Source: Pontibacter ramchanderi
GTDB taxonomy: Bacteria > Bacteroidota > Bacteroidia > Cytophagales > Hymenobacteraceae
Length of the DNA stretch: 64,000 nucleotides
Direction: 5' to 3'
Assembly: GCF_002846395.1 (NCBI RefSeq)
Contig: NZ_PJMU01000001.1
Span: 1,302,001-1,366,000 of the forward strand
Part shown: in pieces, positions 19,183-27,960 of the stretch
How positions within the stretch are numbered: the stretch's first letter is position 1
How the letters are laid out: each line of letters starts with the position of its first letter
Made by a program: the position numbers and the translations under genes
Notes under the pieces: generated by a model
Databases searched by the model: none
The model's input: the letters and a program-made list of their open reading frames with translations, nothing else
What the model was told of the DNA's origin: nothing

Positions 19183-19406
19183 AACTTTCAAAAATATACG
19201 ACCCGCGGGAGATGAACTCCTACCAGTTTGTAGCCATGACGGGCTTGGTGATGACCATTCTGGCGAATGTGATCCTGCTTTTCATTGGCAAGACAGTGGA
19301 GAACTTCAATGCGCTATACCTGTGCTGGTTTGTTTTCTTTGGAGCAGGCACCATTGCCAATTTCAACAGCAAACCCGACGACCACGATCATCACCACCAT
19401 CACTAG
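19179..19406 (+). CDS. Small two-helix membrane protein with a natural His tail
   Basis: This 75-residue protein has two hydrophobic helices (about residues 17-37 and 45-62) and ends in a cluster of acidic and histidine residues (DDHDHHHHH). The hairpin topology would put both ends on the same face of the membrane. The His-rich end could bind Ni, Zn or Cu, but no metal genes lie immediately beside it. The family is not recognised. The start is supported by the helix placement and by ATGA overlap with a short upstream ORF. Confidence 0.75.
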   Translation: MKLSKIYDPREMNSYQFVAMTGLVMTILANVILLFIGKTVENFNALYLCWFVFFGAGTIANFNSKPDDHDHHHHH

Positions 19407-19428
19407 GCGCAAGCACTTAGGTATAACC

Positions 19429-20424
19429 TTATTGCTTTAAAAACTCCAGCAGCGCTTTGTGAAATTGCTCCGGCGCCTCAATGTGCGGGATGTGTCCCAC
19501 TCCTTTTAGCTCCAGCAGCCGCGCGTTAGGGATGGCGCCTGCCGTTTGCTGGCCCAGTTGCGGGTACTGCCCATATTTTTTTCGCTCCTCCTCGCTTTTA
19601 ATGTACGCTTTGCCCACCACTGTGCGGTCCTCAAGCCCAATGGCAAGCAGTACAGGCATTGTCAGTTGACTGAACTCATACACAACCGGCTGCTCATAAA
19701 TCATGGCGTAGGTATGCGCTGCCACCCGTGCCACAAGCGGGTAGTCGGGGCTGCGGAGTTGCGCGGCAGGTATTCGCACCCACTCGTCATAGGCCGGTTT
19801 CCAGGAGGTATAGTACGTTTTGTGGTAATCCCGTATGCCGGTTTCGGTGCGTTTCAGTTCTTCCTGATAAAGCTCATCGAGGTTCCTGTATGGCACTATG
19901 CGCCTGTAGTCTTCCAGCCCGATCGGATTTTCGAGCACGAGTTTGGTGGTTGCCTCCGGGTACATGAGCGCAAAGCGCGTGGCCAGCATGCCACCCATGG
20001 AGTGCCCAACCACTACGGCCTCACTGATCTTGAGATGCTCGAGCAAATGCCGCGTGTGCTGCGCCAACTGGTGGAAGCTGTACTGCACTTCCGCTTTGTC
20101 TGACTTGCCGAAGCCCAGTTGGTCGGGCACTACCACCCTAAACCCCTGGCCGGCCAGGAAGTGCATGGTTTGTTGCCAGTAGGCACCCAGAAAGTTTTTA
20201 CCATGCAGCAGCAGCACCGTTTGCGGGTTTTTGAAAGGGGCAGGCGGCGACACGTCCATATACGCCATCTTGAACTTTTGCCCTTCCTGTTCTACTTCCA
20301 GGTAGTTTACCGGGTAGCGGTAGGCATAGTCGCTCAGGGTGGCGTTGTAGGTCCGCTGCGATTGCGACACAGCCGGGAAACACAGAATGAAAAGGAAAGT
20401 GAGTAGGTATAGCTGTTTTTTCAT
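19429..20424 (-). CDS. Exported alpha/beta hydrolase
   Basis: This 331-residue serine hydrolase has an N-terminal signal peptide (cleavage near AVSQSQ), so it is probably periplasmic or exported. An oxyanion HGKNF segment is followed by a nucleophile elbow GHSMGG (catalytic Ser), an acid candidate in GLEDRTV and a catalytic His in GVGHIPHIE, the canonical order of the fold. A cap region lies between about residues 165 and 235. Substrate is unknown; the fold covers esterases, epoxide hydrolases and haloperoxidase-like enzymes. It is convergent with the His-tailed membrane protein and shares no obvious operon. Confidence 0.9.
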   Translation of the reverse strand: MKKQLYLLTFLFILCFPAVSQSQRTYNATLSDYAYRYPVNYLEVEQEGQKFKMAYMDVSPPAPFKNPQTVLLLHGKNFLGAYWQQTMHFLAGQGFRVVVPDQLGFGKSDKAEVQYSFHQLAQHTRHLLEHLKISEAVVVGHSMGGMLATRFALMYPEATTKLVLENPIGLEDYRRIVPYRNLDELYQEELKRTETGIRDYHKTYYTSWKPAYDEWVRIPAAQLRSPDYPLVARVAAHTYAMIYEQPVVYEFSQLTMPVLLAIGLEDRTVVGKAYIKSEEERKKYGQYPQLGQQTAGAIPNARLLELKGVGHIPHIEAPEQFHKALLEFLKQ

Positions 20425-20495
20425 CAGGCGCAGGTATAGTTTCAGGTATGGTACTGCTCTTTTTACTTGCAGCTGATGCGAAGAGTTTTAAAACA

Positions 20496-20524
20496 GAAAG
20501 CCCGGTACTGCAGACACCGGGCTT
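20496..20524 (-). terminator. Terminator downstream of the T9SS type A protein
   Basis: On the minus strand an AAGCCCGGT/ACCGGGCTT stem is followed by a T-rich stretch, 29 bases after the stop of the gene at 20553. Confidence 0.75.
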
Positions 20525-20552
20525 CTCTACTGAACCAAATTGCTAAACAAAC

Positions 20553-21662
20553 TTACTGCACCAGTATTTTTTTGGTATGATAACGGTCTCCCTGGGCCAC
20601 TTGCAAAAAGTACAGACCCCGCCCAAAAGGCGTCAGGTCGATTTCGCGTTCGTAGGTGCCGGACAGTTTCTCTACGGTGTCCACAAACACTTCCTGCCCT
20701 TTGTCGTCCATCACCCGCACCACGGTGGTGCCTTTGTTCTTAAGCGAAAACTTCAGGTTAAAGCGCCCCGAGTTGGGGTTTGGCGAGAAGTTGATCTCCT
20801 CCACCTTCAGCTCCTCGCGCGATTTCATTTCTACCGGAGCACCGGTGGCTTTCAATTGCTCCTTGTCAGCCTTTGTCACATCCTCCACTTTGGCCTTACG
20901 CACAATAAAGATGGCATGACCATCTCGGGCCAGCTGCAGGTCGATCTCCTCGTCAATCAGTTCACGCTTGTTTCCGTCACGGTCGATGCGGTATACCTTT
21001 CTGTTCTCTCCGCCCTTCAGGATCTTTACATAAGCCTTGCCTTCTTTGGAGAGCAGTGAGTCGGTTATAAGTCCGCGGGGCATGCTCTCCACAATGATCC
21101 GCTCAATTTCTTTCGGATTAATGGCCATGATTCGCTCACCGTCTTTCCACGTAAAGGTATGGGAAGAATCGCTAAGTGAACGGATGTGAATCTGCGGGTG
21201 GCCCTCCAGGGTTATACCCATGTGCTTCATCTCCCCCTGCAATGCTTCCATGCGTTTCATCATTTCTTTGCTCATACTATCCGCTGACAGCGAGAGGACG
21301 CGCACCTCTTTCATGGCACGCCTCATGGCACTGTCGGCTTTCAGGCTGTGAACCCTGGCCTTCAGCATGGCCTCCCCCTCCTTGCCCAGGGTATAGGCCC
21401 TTATTTTTTCGTCCAGCAGGCGCATGTGGCCCGTGTCCAGGCGGGCGGCTTTCAGGGCTTTGGCAATGGCCTCTTCCGTTTCGGCTGCAAAAGTAGTATC
21501 GACCACCACCGTCTTGCCATCCACGGTGCGAATCATTTTAATGTGCATGTTGCGCTTCTGCTGGCCAGCCTCCTGTGCCAGCGCATGATGGAAAGGCAAA
21601 AGGCCCAGTAGCAGGGCAAGTGCCAGTTTAAGTAAGGTTTGAATGTGGACGAAGAGGTTCAT
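20553..21662 (-). CDS. T9SS type A sorting-domain protein of unknown function
   Basis: This 369-residue secreted protein has a signal peptide ending at ...HHALAQ. I chose the Met at 21662 because the upstream extension lacks signal-peptide character. The body is rich in charged helices (about residues 40-170), with stretches likely to form coiled coil. The last 80 residues form a type A sorting domain (FSPNPNSGRFNLKF... KILVQ), which takes the protein through T9SS, where it is trimmed and attached to or released from the surface. It is divergent from a two-component system at 21805. Its molecular role is not recognisable. Confidence 0.85.
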   Translation of the reverse strand: MNLFVHIQTLLKLALALLLGLLPFHHALAQEAGQQKRNMHIKMIRTVDGKTVVVDTTFAAETEEAIAKALKAARLDTGHMRLLDEKIRAYTLGKEGEAMLKARVHSLKADSAMRRAMKEVRVLSLSADSMSKEMMKRMEALQGEMKHMGITLEGHPQIHIRSLSDSSHTFTWKDGERIMAINPKEIERIIVESMPRGLITDSLLSKEGKAYVKILKGGENRKVYRIDRDGNKRELIDEEIDLQLARDGHAIFIVRKAKVEDVTKADKEQLKATGAPVEMKSREELKVEEINFSPNPNSGRFNLKFSLKNKGTTVVRVMDDKGQEVFVDTVEKLSGTYEREIDLTPFGRGLYFLQVAQGDRYHTKKILVQ

Positions 21663-21792
21663 AGTGTTCAGGAATAAGGAGTTAGCGAATCGTTTACACA
21701 AATGTACGCTGGCCCACATCACCGAAGCGTTAAAGACAGGTTAAAGTCTGTTAAGGAAAAGTTAAAGTAATGGACAAGCCAGCCGAAATACG

Positions 21793-21800
21793 TAAATTTG
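21793..21800 (+). promoter_or_regulatory. Bacteroidota -7 box (TAAATTTG) close to a GTG start
   Basis: TAAATTTG matches TAnnTTTG. Transcription would begin about five to seven bases later, right at the proposed GTG start of the kinase, which implies a leaderless or near-leaderless message. Confidence 0.45.
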
Positions 21801-21804
21801 TTAT

Positions 21805-23985
21805 GTGAGCAAGCTGTCTATCATAGGGGTTATCGTGCTGATGAGCATATCGTTACTCGGTATGGTCGGTCTTCAGCTGTATTGGATTTCGGATGCCATA
21901 CAGGTGAAGCAGGAGCAGTTTGACCGCAGCGTACACGAGGCACTTGCCCGGGTGGTCGAGAAGCTGGAGACACAGGAGGCCGTGTCGGCAGTGGCCAACG
22001 GCATGGCAACGTTGCAACAACCCACTCCTGCGCCCGAACCAGTCGCAGAGCCGCTGAGCCCTGCTGCTATCTCCTTTACCAGCAACACCCAACCAACGGC
22101 AAACGAACAGGCCCGCGTCAGTAACCCTCCTGCCCCACCCGCTCCACGGGCTCCACTAGGTATAGCCATCACAGAAAGACAGCCGGAAAGGCCTACACTG
22201 TCCGGAACTCCAAAAGGACACGTATTCCTGCATCCTGGGCTTCAAAATTTTCAGGCGGAGTTCAAAGCCCTGGACTCTGTAATGCAGCAAATGCTGGCTT
22301 CAGGTATACGAATGCCAGTCACGCCCATGGAGCACCAGCAGTACATGGCGGTCTGGCAGGCGCAGGCAGACTCTATGCAGGCCCGTGCCCGTCGTCTGAG
22401 CCAGAACAGCACATTCCGAATCCACCGCTTCCCGGAGCACACCGTCAGGTATAGCCGACAGGTAAATGGCCGTAACCTGCACTTTTCAGTGGATACACTG
22501 CAATACATCGCCCTGCATTTGGACAGCCTTCGTCGCAGCAATTTTCTGGACCGGGCCATCAATGCCGCCGAAATAGCCTCCATCAATGTGCTCAAAGACA
22601 GTGTCTATATTTACAAGAAAGCAAACGCTGCCCGCAAGAGCCTGTCTGAGGCAATGGCGGCGGATCATGCGGCTGTGATGGCAGGCAGTAAGATCACGAT
22701 CCGGAACGTAAAAAGACCGGAGGAGCCAATACAGAAGCAGCAAAACACGCTAAGCGGCCCTGCCAACAAAGCCAGCACTGCCTCAGCCGCCTTATCTGGC
22801 AAAGCAGAAGAATCTGAAAAGCGCAAAGTCGCTCAACTCACCTCACCCAGCACGCCGGACCGCGCCAAAATAGAGGCCAAAAAGGAAAAGCTGAACGATG
22901 TGGTGGAAAAGATGGTGGTGGAATATGTCGCCAAGGATATCCCTCTAGAGCAGCGACTGAACCTGGAGGAAATTAAACCCTTGCTGCAAAGCGAACTGCA
23001 GGACAAAGGCATTTGCCTGGACTTCGGTTACTGGGTGCTATCTAACCAGCAGGACACTATTTCAGCGGCCCACCTGCCCACCAGCGACACCCGCAACTTT
23101 GCTACCTACAAGGCCAGCCTGTTCCCTAACGATATATTTGATAAGTCTGAATACCTGGCCGTATACTTCCCTGACAGCCGGGCCTATGCCATCAGATCGC
23201 TCTGGATGATGCTGGCCTTCTCAGCGCTCTTTACCCTGATCATGGTGGCTACGTTTGGCACCACCATTCACATTATTTTCAGGCAGAAGAAGCTATCGGA
23301 GATGAAGAACGACTTCATCAACAACATGACGCACGAGTTCAAGACGCCGATCGCGACCATCTCGCTAGCTGCCGACGCCATTTCGAACCCCAAGGTATAC
23401 GGCCTGCCCGAGAAGGTGCAGTACTACACCGGCATCATCCGGCAGGAGAACAAGCGCATGAACGCCCAGGTAGAGAATGTGCTGCAAATAGCCCGACTCG
23501 AGAAGAACGACTATGAAATGACCCTGAAACACACCGACCTGCATGCCCTCGTGCGCAAAGCCATCGAGAGCATACACCTGCAGGTGGCCGAACGCCAGGG
23601 AACCATCACCACCAAGCTCCATGCCGCCGCTCCGGAGCTCGAACTGGACGAAGTGCACTTCTACAACGTCATCTGCAACCTCCTTGACAATGCGAACAAA
23701 TACTCCCCGGACCGCCCTGCCATCTGCATCCAAACCTATGACACAGCTGGCGGCATTGTGCTGGCAGTAGAGGACAAAGGCATGGGCATGACGCGTGACG
23801 CACAGTTGCGGGTATTTGATAAGTTTTACCGCGTGCCGACCGGAAACCTACACAATGTGAAAGGCTTCGGACTCGGGCTTAGCTATGTAAAGGCCATTGT
23901 GAAGGCCCACCACGGCACTATAAAACTGCAAAGTGAGCTTGGCAAAGGCAGTCGGTTCGAAGTATTTTTACCAGTTGGTGCCTGA
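21805..23985 (+). CDS. Membrane sensor histidine kinase
   Basis: This 726-residue inner-membrane kinase has transmembrane helices at about residues 5-28 and 470-492 enclosing a large periplasmic region (about 440 residues) with a Pro/Ala-rich stretch (about 70-125) and helical segments. The cytoplasmic part has the H box in MTHEFKTPIATISL, an N box (NLLDNANKYS), and G boxes (DKGMGM, GFGLGL). The GTG start is chosen because the nearby ATG is followed at once by a stop; an internal ATG at 21841 would shorten the anchor helix. The cognate OmpR-type regulator follows at 24059. The architecture resembles RprX-like envelope sensors of Bacteroidota; the ligand is unknown. Confidence 0.88.
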   Translation: MSKLSIIGVIVLMSISLLGMVGLQLYWISDAIQVKQEQFDRSVHEALARVVEKLETQEAVSAVANGMATLQQPTPAPEPVAEPLSPAAISFTSNTQPTANEQARVSNPPAPPAPRAPLGIAITERQPERPTLSGTPKGHVFLHPGLQNFQAEFKALDSVMQQMLASGIRMPVTPMEHQQYMAVWQAQADSMQARARRLSQNSTFRIHRFPEHTVRYSRQVNGRNLHFSVDTLQYIALHLDSLRRSNFLDRAINAAEIASINVLKDSVYIYKKANAARKSLSEAMAADHAAVMAGSKITIRNVKRPEEPIQKQQNTLSGPANKASTASAALSGKAEESEKRKVAQLTSPSTPDRAKIEAKKEKLNDVVEKMVVEYVAKDIPLEQRLNLEEIKPLLQSELQDKGICLDFGYWVLSNQQDTISAAHLPTSDTRNFATYKASLFPNDIFDKSEYLAVYFPDSRAYAIRSLWMMLAFSALFTLIMVATFGTTIHIIFRQKKLSEMKNDFINNMTHEFKTPIATISLAADAISNPKVYGLPEKVQYYTGIIRQENKRMNAQVENVLQIARLEKNDYEMTLKHTDLHALVRKAIESIHLQVAERQGTITTKLHAAAPELELDEVHFYNVICNLLDNANKYSPDRPAICIQTYDTAGGIVLAVEDKGMGMTRDAQLRVFDKFYRVPTGNLHNVKGFGLGLSYVKAIVKAHHGTIKLQSELGKGSRFEVFLPVGA

Positions 23986-24058
23986 AATTGCTGCACCATG
24001 CAACTTAAGCGCCCGTCGCGGCATCTTTAAACAAAAGCCTATACCTAAACAGCCTCCT

Positions 24059-24775
24059 ATGAGCGACAAAGGACTACACATACTGCTGGCCGAAGACGAC
24101 CCGAACTTTGGGATTGTGCTGAAAGACTACCTGGAGCTGCACGACTATGAAGTGACCCTCTCCACGGACGGCTGCCAGGCTATCACCGCTTTCAGAAAGG
24201 GGACCTTCGACCTGTGTATCCTTGACGTGATGATGCCGGGCAAAGACGGCTTTACGCTGGCCCGCGAGATAAAGAAGATACAGCCTGAAATGCCGCTCAT
24301 TTTCCTGACGGCCAAAGCCATGCGGGAGGACATGCTGGAGGGCTTTAAGATTGGGGCTGACGATTATATTACCAAACCTTTTGACTCGGAGGTGCTGCTT
24401 TACAAAATAAAGGCCATCATGCACCGCACCGGTGGAGGACCCAACGCTGAGAAGCCGGAAGTGACCGAGTATACCATCGGCCAGTATCGCTTCCAGTACA
24501 AACTGCGCTTGCTACATCACAACGGCGACATCCAAAAGCTATCGCCAAAAGAAACGGAGCTATTGCACCTGCTCTGCGAGCACCTGAACGATGTGCTGCC
24601 GCGCGACCAGGCACTTTTGCGTATCTGGCACGAAGACAGTTACTTCACAGGCCGCAGCATGGATGTGTACATCGCTAAGCTTCGCAAATACCTCCGCCAC
24701 GACCCCAGCGTGGAGATCATTAACATTCATGGGCAAGGCTACAGATTGTGCGCCTATAATGGGGTAATGCTTTAA
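24059..24775 (+). CDS. OmpR/PhoB-type response regulator (RprY-like)
   Basis: This 238-residue transcription factor has an N-terminal receiver domain (acid pocket AEDD, phospho-acceptor Asp in LDVMMPGKDG, Lys in YITKPF) and a C-terminal winged helix (about 130-235, with KLSPKETELL and the GQGYRL wing). It lies 73 bases after the kinase at 21805 and is surely its partner. The frame is open upstream into the kinase gene, but the Met at 24059 directly before KGLHILLAEDD is the natural start. Likely targets include the neighbouring divergent T9SS protein, but this is inferred from position only. Confidence 0.93.
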   Translation: MSDKGLHILLAEDDPNFGIVLKDYLELHDYEVTLSTDGCQAITAFRKGTFDLCILDVMMPGKDGFTLAREIKKIQPEMPLIFLTAKAMREDMLEGFKIGADDYITKPFDSEVLLYKIKAIMHRTGGGPNAEKPEVTEYTIGQYRFQYKLRLLHHNGDIQKLSPKETELLHLLCEHLNDVLPRDQALLRIWHEDSYFTGRSMDVYIAKLRKYLRHDPSVEIINIHGQGYRLCAYNGVML

Positions 24776-24932
24776 TTTCATTTGCATAGCCCATCTTCGG
24801 GCAACCTGCCATCAATTGTTTTGCCACCACCTCCCCGGTGCAGGTGTGGTTGGCTACACCTTATGCAATTTATACCTGCCAGTGGGTTAAAATATATTTT
24901 ACCATAACACTAGATATATATAACCATAATAT

Positions 24933-24940
24933 TATATTTG
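24933..24940 (+). promoter_or_regulatory. Bacteroidota -7 box (TATATTTG)
   Basis: TATATTTG fits TAnnTTTG in an AT-rich spacer, 46 bases before the lipoprotein start at 24987. Confidence 0.55.
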
Positions 24941-24986
24941 ATCCGCAATTTTTTAAACAAACTTAACCTCCATTCAAATTTCACAC

Positions 24987-25622
24987 ATGAAAAAAATTCT
25001 ACTCTTTTTGTTGCTGGCGGTAACTTTCACAGCCTGCGGACCTCAAATCTACACGGCTGCCTCTTTTAAGGAGGTGAAGGCGAAGCATCAAACGCTGGCC
25101 ATTGTGCCTTTCGATGTACTGATCGAGTCCAGAAAGCTTCCGAAAGGCGTGACACCCGACATGATGAAGCAACAGCAGAAAGACTATGGCTATGGCTTGC
25201 AGGGCGATGTGTATGGATTTTTCCTCAGGGAGATGTCGAAGAACAAGTACACGGTTAATTTCCAGGATGTGAACAAGACGAATGCACTGCTTTCGGAGGC
25301 CGGCATCACGTACGAAAACATGAACACCGTTTCAAGAGATGAGATCTGCCAGATACTGGGCGTGGATGCGATCATTTCCGGAAAGGCCACCATGTCGCAG
25401 CCGATGTCTGATGGGGCCGCTATTGCGGTGGGCCTGCTGGTGGGCGCCTGGGGGCCTACCAACAGCGTGAACACATCCATTACAATACATGAAGGCGAAA
25501 AGGGCGATCTGCTCTGGAAATATGACTACACTGCCTCCGGAAGCATCGGCAGCAGCAGAAAGTCATTGTCGAATGCGCTGATGAGAAACTCCTCCAAGAA
25601 ATTCCCATACAAAAAATCTTAA
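24987..25622 (+). CDS. Lipoprotein, possibly GNA1162/CsgG-like fold
   Basis: This 211-residue protein has a lipoprotein signal peptide, with the lipobox FTAC giving a lipidated Cys17. The mature part begins by describing a small alpha/beta domain (LAIVPFDVLIE, then an alpha-helical segment, then VDAIISGKATM) and ends in a strand-rich region (SITIHEGEKGDLLWKYDY). The pattern of a strand followed by VDAIISG is typical of outer-membrane lipoproteins with the anticodon-binding-like fold seen in GNA1162 and CsgG. That is a fold-level impression; function is unknown. It is a single-gene unit with its own promoter and terminator. Confidence 0.75.
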   Translation: MKKILLFLLLAVTFTACGPQIYTAASFKEVKAKHQTLAIVPFDVLIESRKLPKGVTPDMMKQQQKDYGYGLQGDVYGFFLREMSKNKYTVNFQDVNKTNALLSEAGITYENMNTVSRDEICQILGVDAIISGKATMSQPMSDGAAIAVGLLVGAWGPTNSVNTSITIHEGEKGDLLWKYDYTASGSIGSSRKSLSNALMRNSSKKFPYKKS

Positions 25623-25676
25623 TCCGGAGCGTACGCTCGTCCCTAGCACTGTTCTCACTATACCTATTCAAACAAG

Positions 25677-25711
25677 AAATCCCTGCGGCTTATACCTGCA
25701 GGGATTTTTTT
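25677..25711 (+). terminator. Terminator after the lipoprotein at 24987
   Basis: AAATCCCTGC pairs with GCAGGGATTT around an 11-base loop containing TATACC, then a run of T. Confidence 0.88.
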
Positions 25712-25725
25712 TGGGCTTACATAAA

Positions 25726-25763
25726 AAAAGCGCAGGCCGCTCCCAAAGGGAACGGCCTGCGCA
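25726..25763 (-). terminator. Terminator for the beta-barrel gene at 25814
   Basis: Read on the minus strand, GCGCAGGCCG pairs with CGGCCTGCGC (plus an inner GGG/CCC pair) and is followed by seven T. Confidence 0.88.
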
Positions 25764-25813
25764 CCTCACCAAAACACATCTACAAACAGTAATACTTAAC
25801 CAATCATCTATTT

Positions 25814-26497
25814 TTAGAAAGTAAATCCTACAGAAGCCTTGATCACCCGGTTGAAGGTGTCGAAGTTGCGGTTGGAATCCACGGTGGTCAGGCCGTAGTC
25901 GTAGCCGGCGCTGATGTTGAAACCACTGGCAAAACGGTAGCCTATACCTCCGGTGGCCGCCACATCCAACTCACGGAAGCCATTGTTTACATCCCACTCC
26001 TGGTTCAGGGCGTTAAAGCCCAGGGCGCCGGCCCGTACCTGCACTTTGTTCGAAACCAGGTATGAGAACTGCGGACCCGCAAAAATATGGAAGCCGTCGC
26101 CGATGAACACTTTGGCCAGTATCGGGAGGTCTATGTATTCGGCTTTGTTGGTTACAGTAACGCCCGCATTAAGGAAATCGAACTGTTCCAATGGAATTTT
26201 ACCTGTCAGGCGCATACCTTTCTGTGAGTATAAAAGGCCCGGTTCAATCTCGAAACCAGGTGCCACAGGTATAGACACCACGCCACCCACATGGAAGCCT
26301 TCGCGCATTTCGCGGTTTAGGGAGCCGTTGGTCATATCCATCAGATCCTGGGCGCTGTTCACAGTCTGGCCTTGCCATTCGGCCATGTTCACGCCTGCTT
26401 TTATACCGATGCGCACAGGTTGTTTTTGCTGCGCATTTGCCCGAGTAGCCGCTATCCCCAGAACGACGGCCAGTAGTAAAAATATCTTTTTCATCAC
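25814..26497 (-). CDS. Outer-membrane beta-barrel (PorT/porin-like) protein
   Basis: This 227-residue protein has a cleavable signal peptide (ATRANA-Q) and a predicted eight-stranded barrel. It opens with IGIKAGVNMAEW and closes with ASVGFTF, a terminal Phe typical of barrel proteins. Features such as IEPGLLYSQKGM and YIDLPILAKVFI are hallmarks of the outer-membrane beta-barrel family so common in Bacteroidota. It could be an OmpW/OmpX-like small porin or a structural protein; no substrate can be assigned. It is transcribed alone, with its own terminator on the 3' side. Confidence 0.88.
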   Translation of the reverse strand: MMKKIFLLLAVVLGIAATRANAQQKQPVRIGIKAGVNMAEWQGQTVNSAQDLMDMTNGSLNREMREGFHVGGVVSIPVAPGFEIEPGLLYSQKGMRLTGKIPLEQFDFLNAGVTVTNKAEYIDLPILAKVFIGDGFHIFAGPQFSYLVSNKVQVRAGALGFNALNQEWDVNNGFRELDVAATGGIGYRFASGFNISAGYDYGLTTVDSNRNFDTFNRVIKASVGFTF

Positions 26498-26702
26498 TCC
26501 TATCCTTAAATTTTGAATACTAAAACTCCAAGCTGCGCTGCTTGCCGGATGGAATGAAAGAACCGTGCCAATTTGTTATAAATAATTTCCAAAAAAGTTC
26601 ATTATCAATTATAAATAATTAAATATCAATCTGTTAGCAATTAAAATATTTTTCAAAAGAAGAAAACTGCTTAAAATAAAGCGCATTTAATGATGCTGTG
26701 TA

Positions 26703-26735
26703 TTTGCCCGCAGGTATAGTTACACCTTACCTTTG
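26703..26735 (+). promoter_or_regulatory. Bacteroidota promoter (TTTG ... TACCTTTG)
   Basis: TTTG at 26703-26706 and TACCTTTG at 26728-26735 are separated by 21 bases, close to the consensus, 46 bases before the nucleoid-associated protein gene. An AGGTATAG word lies between the boxes. Confidence 0.6.
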
Positions 26736-26781
26736 CAGCCCCATGGCTCCAAGACGAAGACAGGTATAAAGCAACAGGCAG

Positions 26782-27831
26782 ATGAATGATAAAAGACAGG
26801 TGCGGCTGAACAGGCTGGCCGTGCACCGGGTAGGCAACAAGGCAAAGGAAGAAGGCGTGATCGCTTCGAAAGAACTCGTCGACTTGCGCGACGAGCAGCT
26901 GACGGATCTGCTGACCAATTACTTTCTGGCCCCCTTTAAGCAGGAGGAGTTTTTCCGCTTCCACCATACCTCCGACCTTGCCCTGAATGAAATGTTCGCC
27001 TACTCGGCGCTGATGTTCACGGAGCCCCGAAAGTTTCTGGAGTATTCGGTGCATGTGCTCAACCACCTGTACGAGCAGTCGGACCACCCCAAAGTGAAAA
27101 GCGGCGAGCTTTACGTGGTGCATCTCTCAGGGTGCGTGATGGAAGACGACATTGTGGATGCGATCGGCATTTTCAAGTCGGAGAACAAAGACACCTTCCT
27201 GACCTTTCAGGAAGAGAACGATGACCTGAGCATGAACTACCACTTCGGGGTGAACATCAAGAGCGTGGACAAGGGCTGCCTGATCTTCAACACCGAGGCC
27301 GAAGACGGTTTCCGGGTTAAGATCGTGGACGCCAACAGCACCGACGCCGTGTTCTGGAAAGAGGACTTCCTGCACGTAACCGAGCTCAAGGACACCAACT
27401 TCAACACCAAAACGGCGCTCAACCTCTGCAAGGATTTCTCGGAGGAGGTGTTTGCCCAGACCGACAGCAAAAAAGCGCAGGTGGACTTCATCAGCCGCTC
27501 CGTGGACTATTTCTCCAAAAGCGAGACCTTTGACCTGGAGGAGTTTACGAGCAGCGTGATCGACGAGCCGGAGACGGCAGAGCGCTTTAAGAACTATACC
27601 CAGGCCTTTGCCGAGGAGCGCGACATCGAAGGCTTCACGGATTTTGCCATCAACAAGAACACGGTGAAGAACATGAAGCGCAAGTTTCGCAACTTCATCA
27701 AGCTCGATACCCAGATCGAGATCAAGTTCAGCGGGTATAACCCGGAGCAGAGTGAGCAGTACGTAGAGCGCGGCTTCGATCAGGAGCGCGGCATGCATTT
27801 CTACAAGGTATACTTCCACTCGGAGTCATAG
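26782..27831 (+). CDS. 37-kDa nucleoid-associated protein (NdpA/YejK family)
   Basis: This 349-residue cytoplasmic protein of the NdpA/YejK family is full length. Signatures include the N-terminal HRVGNKAKEEG, the central FAYSALMF, and the C-terminal region IKLDTQIEIKFSG. Family members bind the nucleoid in proteobacteria; their role in Bacteroidota has not been well defined. There is no signal peptide or membrane segment. It is preceded by a good promoter and followed by an inverted pair of AGGTATAG words. The assignment of family is strong, that of function weak. Confidence 0.85.
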   Translation: MNDKRQVRLNRLAVHRVGNKAKEEGVIASKELVDLRDEQLTDLLTNYFLAPFKQEEFFRFHHTSDLALNEMFAYSALMFTEPRKFLEYSVHVLNHLYEQSDHPKVKSGELYVVHLSGCVMEDDIVDAIGIFKSENKDTFLTFQEENDDLSMNYHFGVNIKSVDKGCLIFNTEAEDGFRVKIVDANSTDAVFWKEDFLHVTELKDTNFNTKTALNLCKDFSEEVFAQTDSKKAQVDFISRSVDYFSKSETFDLEEFTSSVIDEPETAERFKNYTQAFAEERDIEGFTDFAINKNTVKNMKRKFRNFIKLDTQIEIKFSGYNPEQSEQYVERGFDQERGMHFYKVYFHSES

Positions 27832-27850
27832 CGTTAATTGCTAAGCACAC

Positions 27851-27869
27851 AGGTATAGAAACTATACCT
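27851..27869. repeat. Inverted pair of AGGTATAG words with 3-base spacer
   Basis: AGGTATAG, AAA, CTATACCT lies 20 bases downstream of a stop codon. The short loop would allow an 8-bp hairpin, but it has no T run, so it is a poor terminator. Confidence 0.7.
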
Positions 27870-27960
27870 AGACAGGCCGTGTTGCAAATAGACTTGTGCC
27901 AAAATACCGGAACAGTATTTGATAGAGAAGAAAGCACCGATGATAAGCTTTAAAAGAGAT

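Noticed and set aside
23933..24058. An extension of the OmpR-type regulator into the kinase gene
   Set aside because: The receiver domain begins directly after the Met at 24059; the upstream part only reads kinase DNA out of frame.
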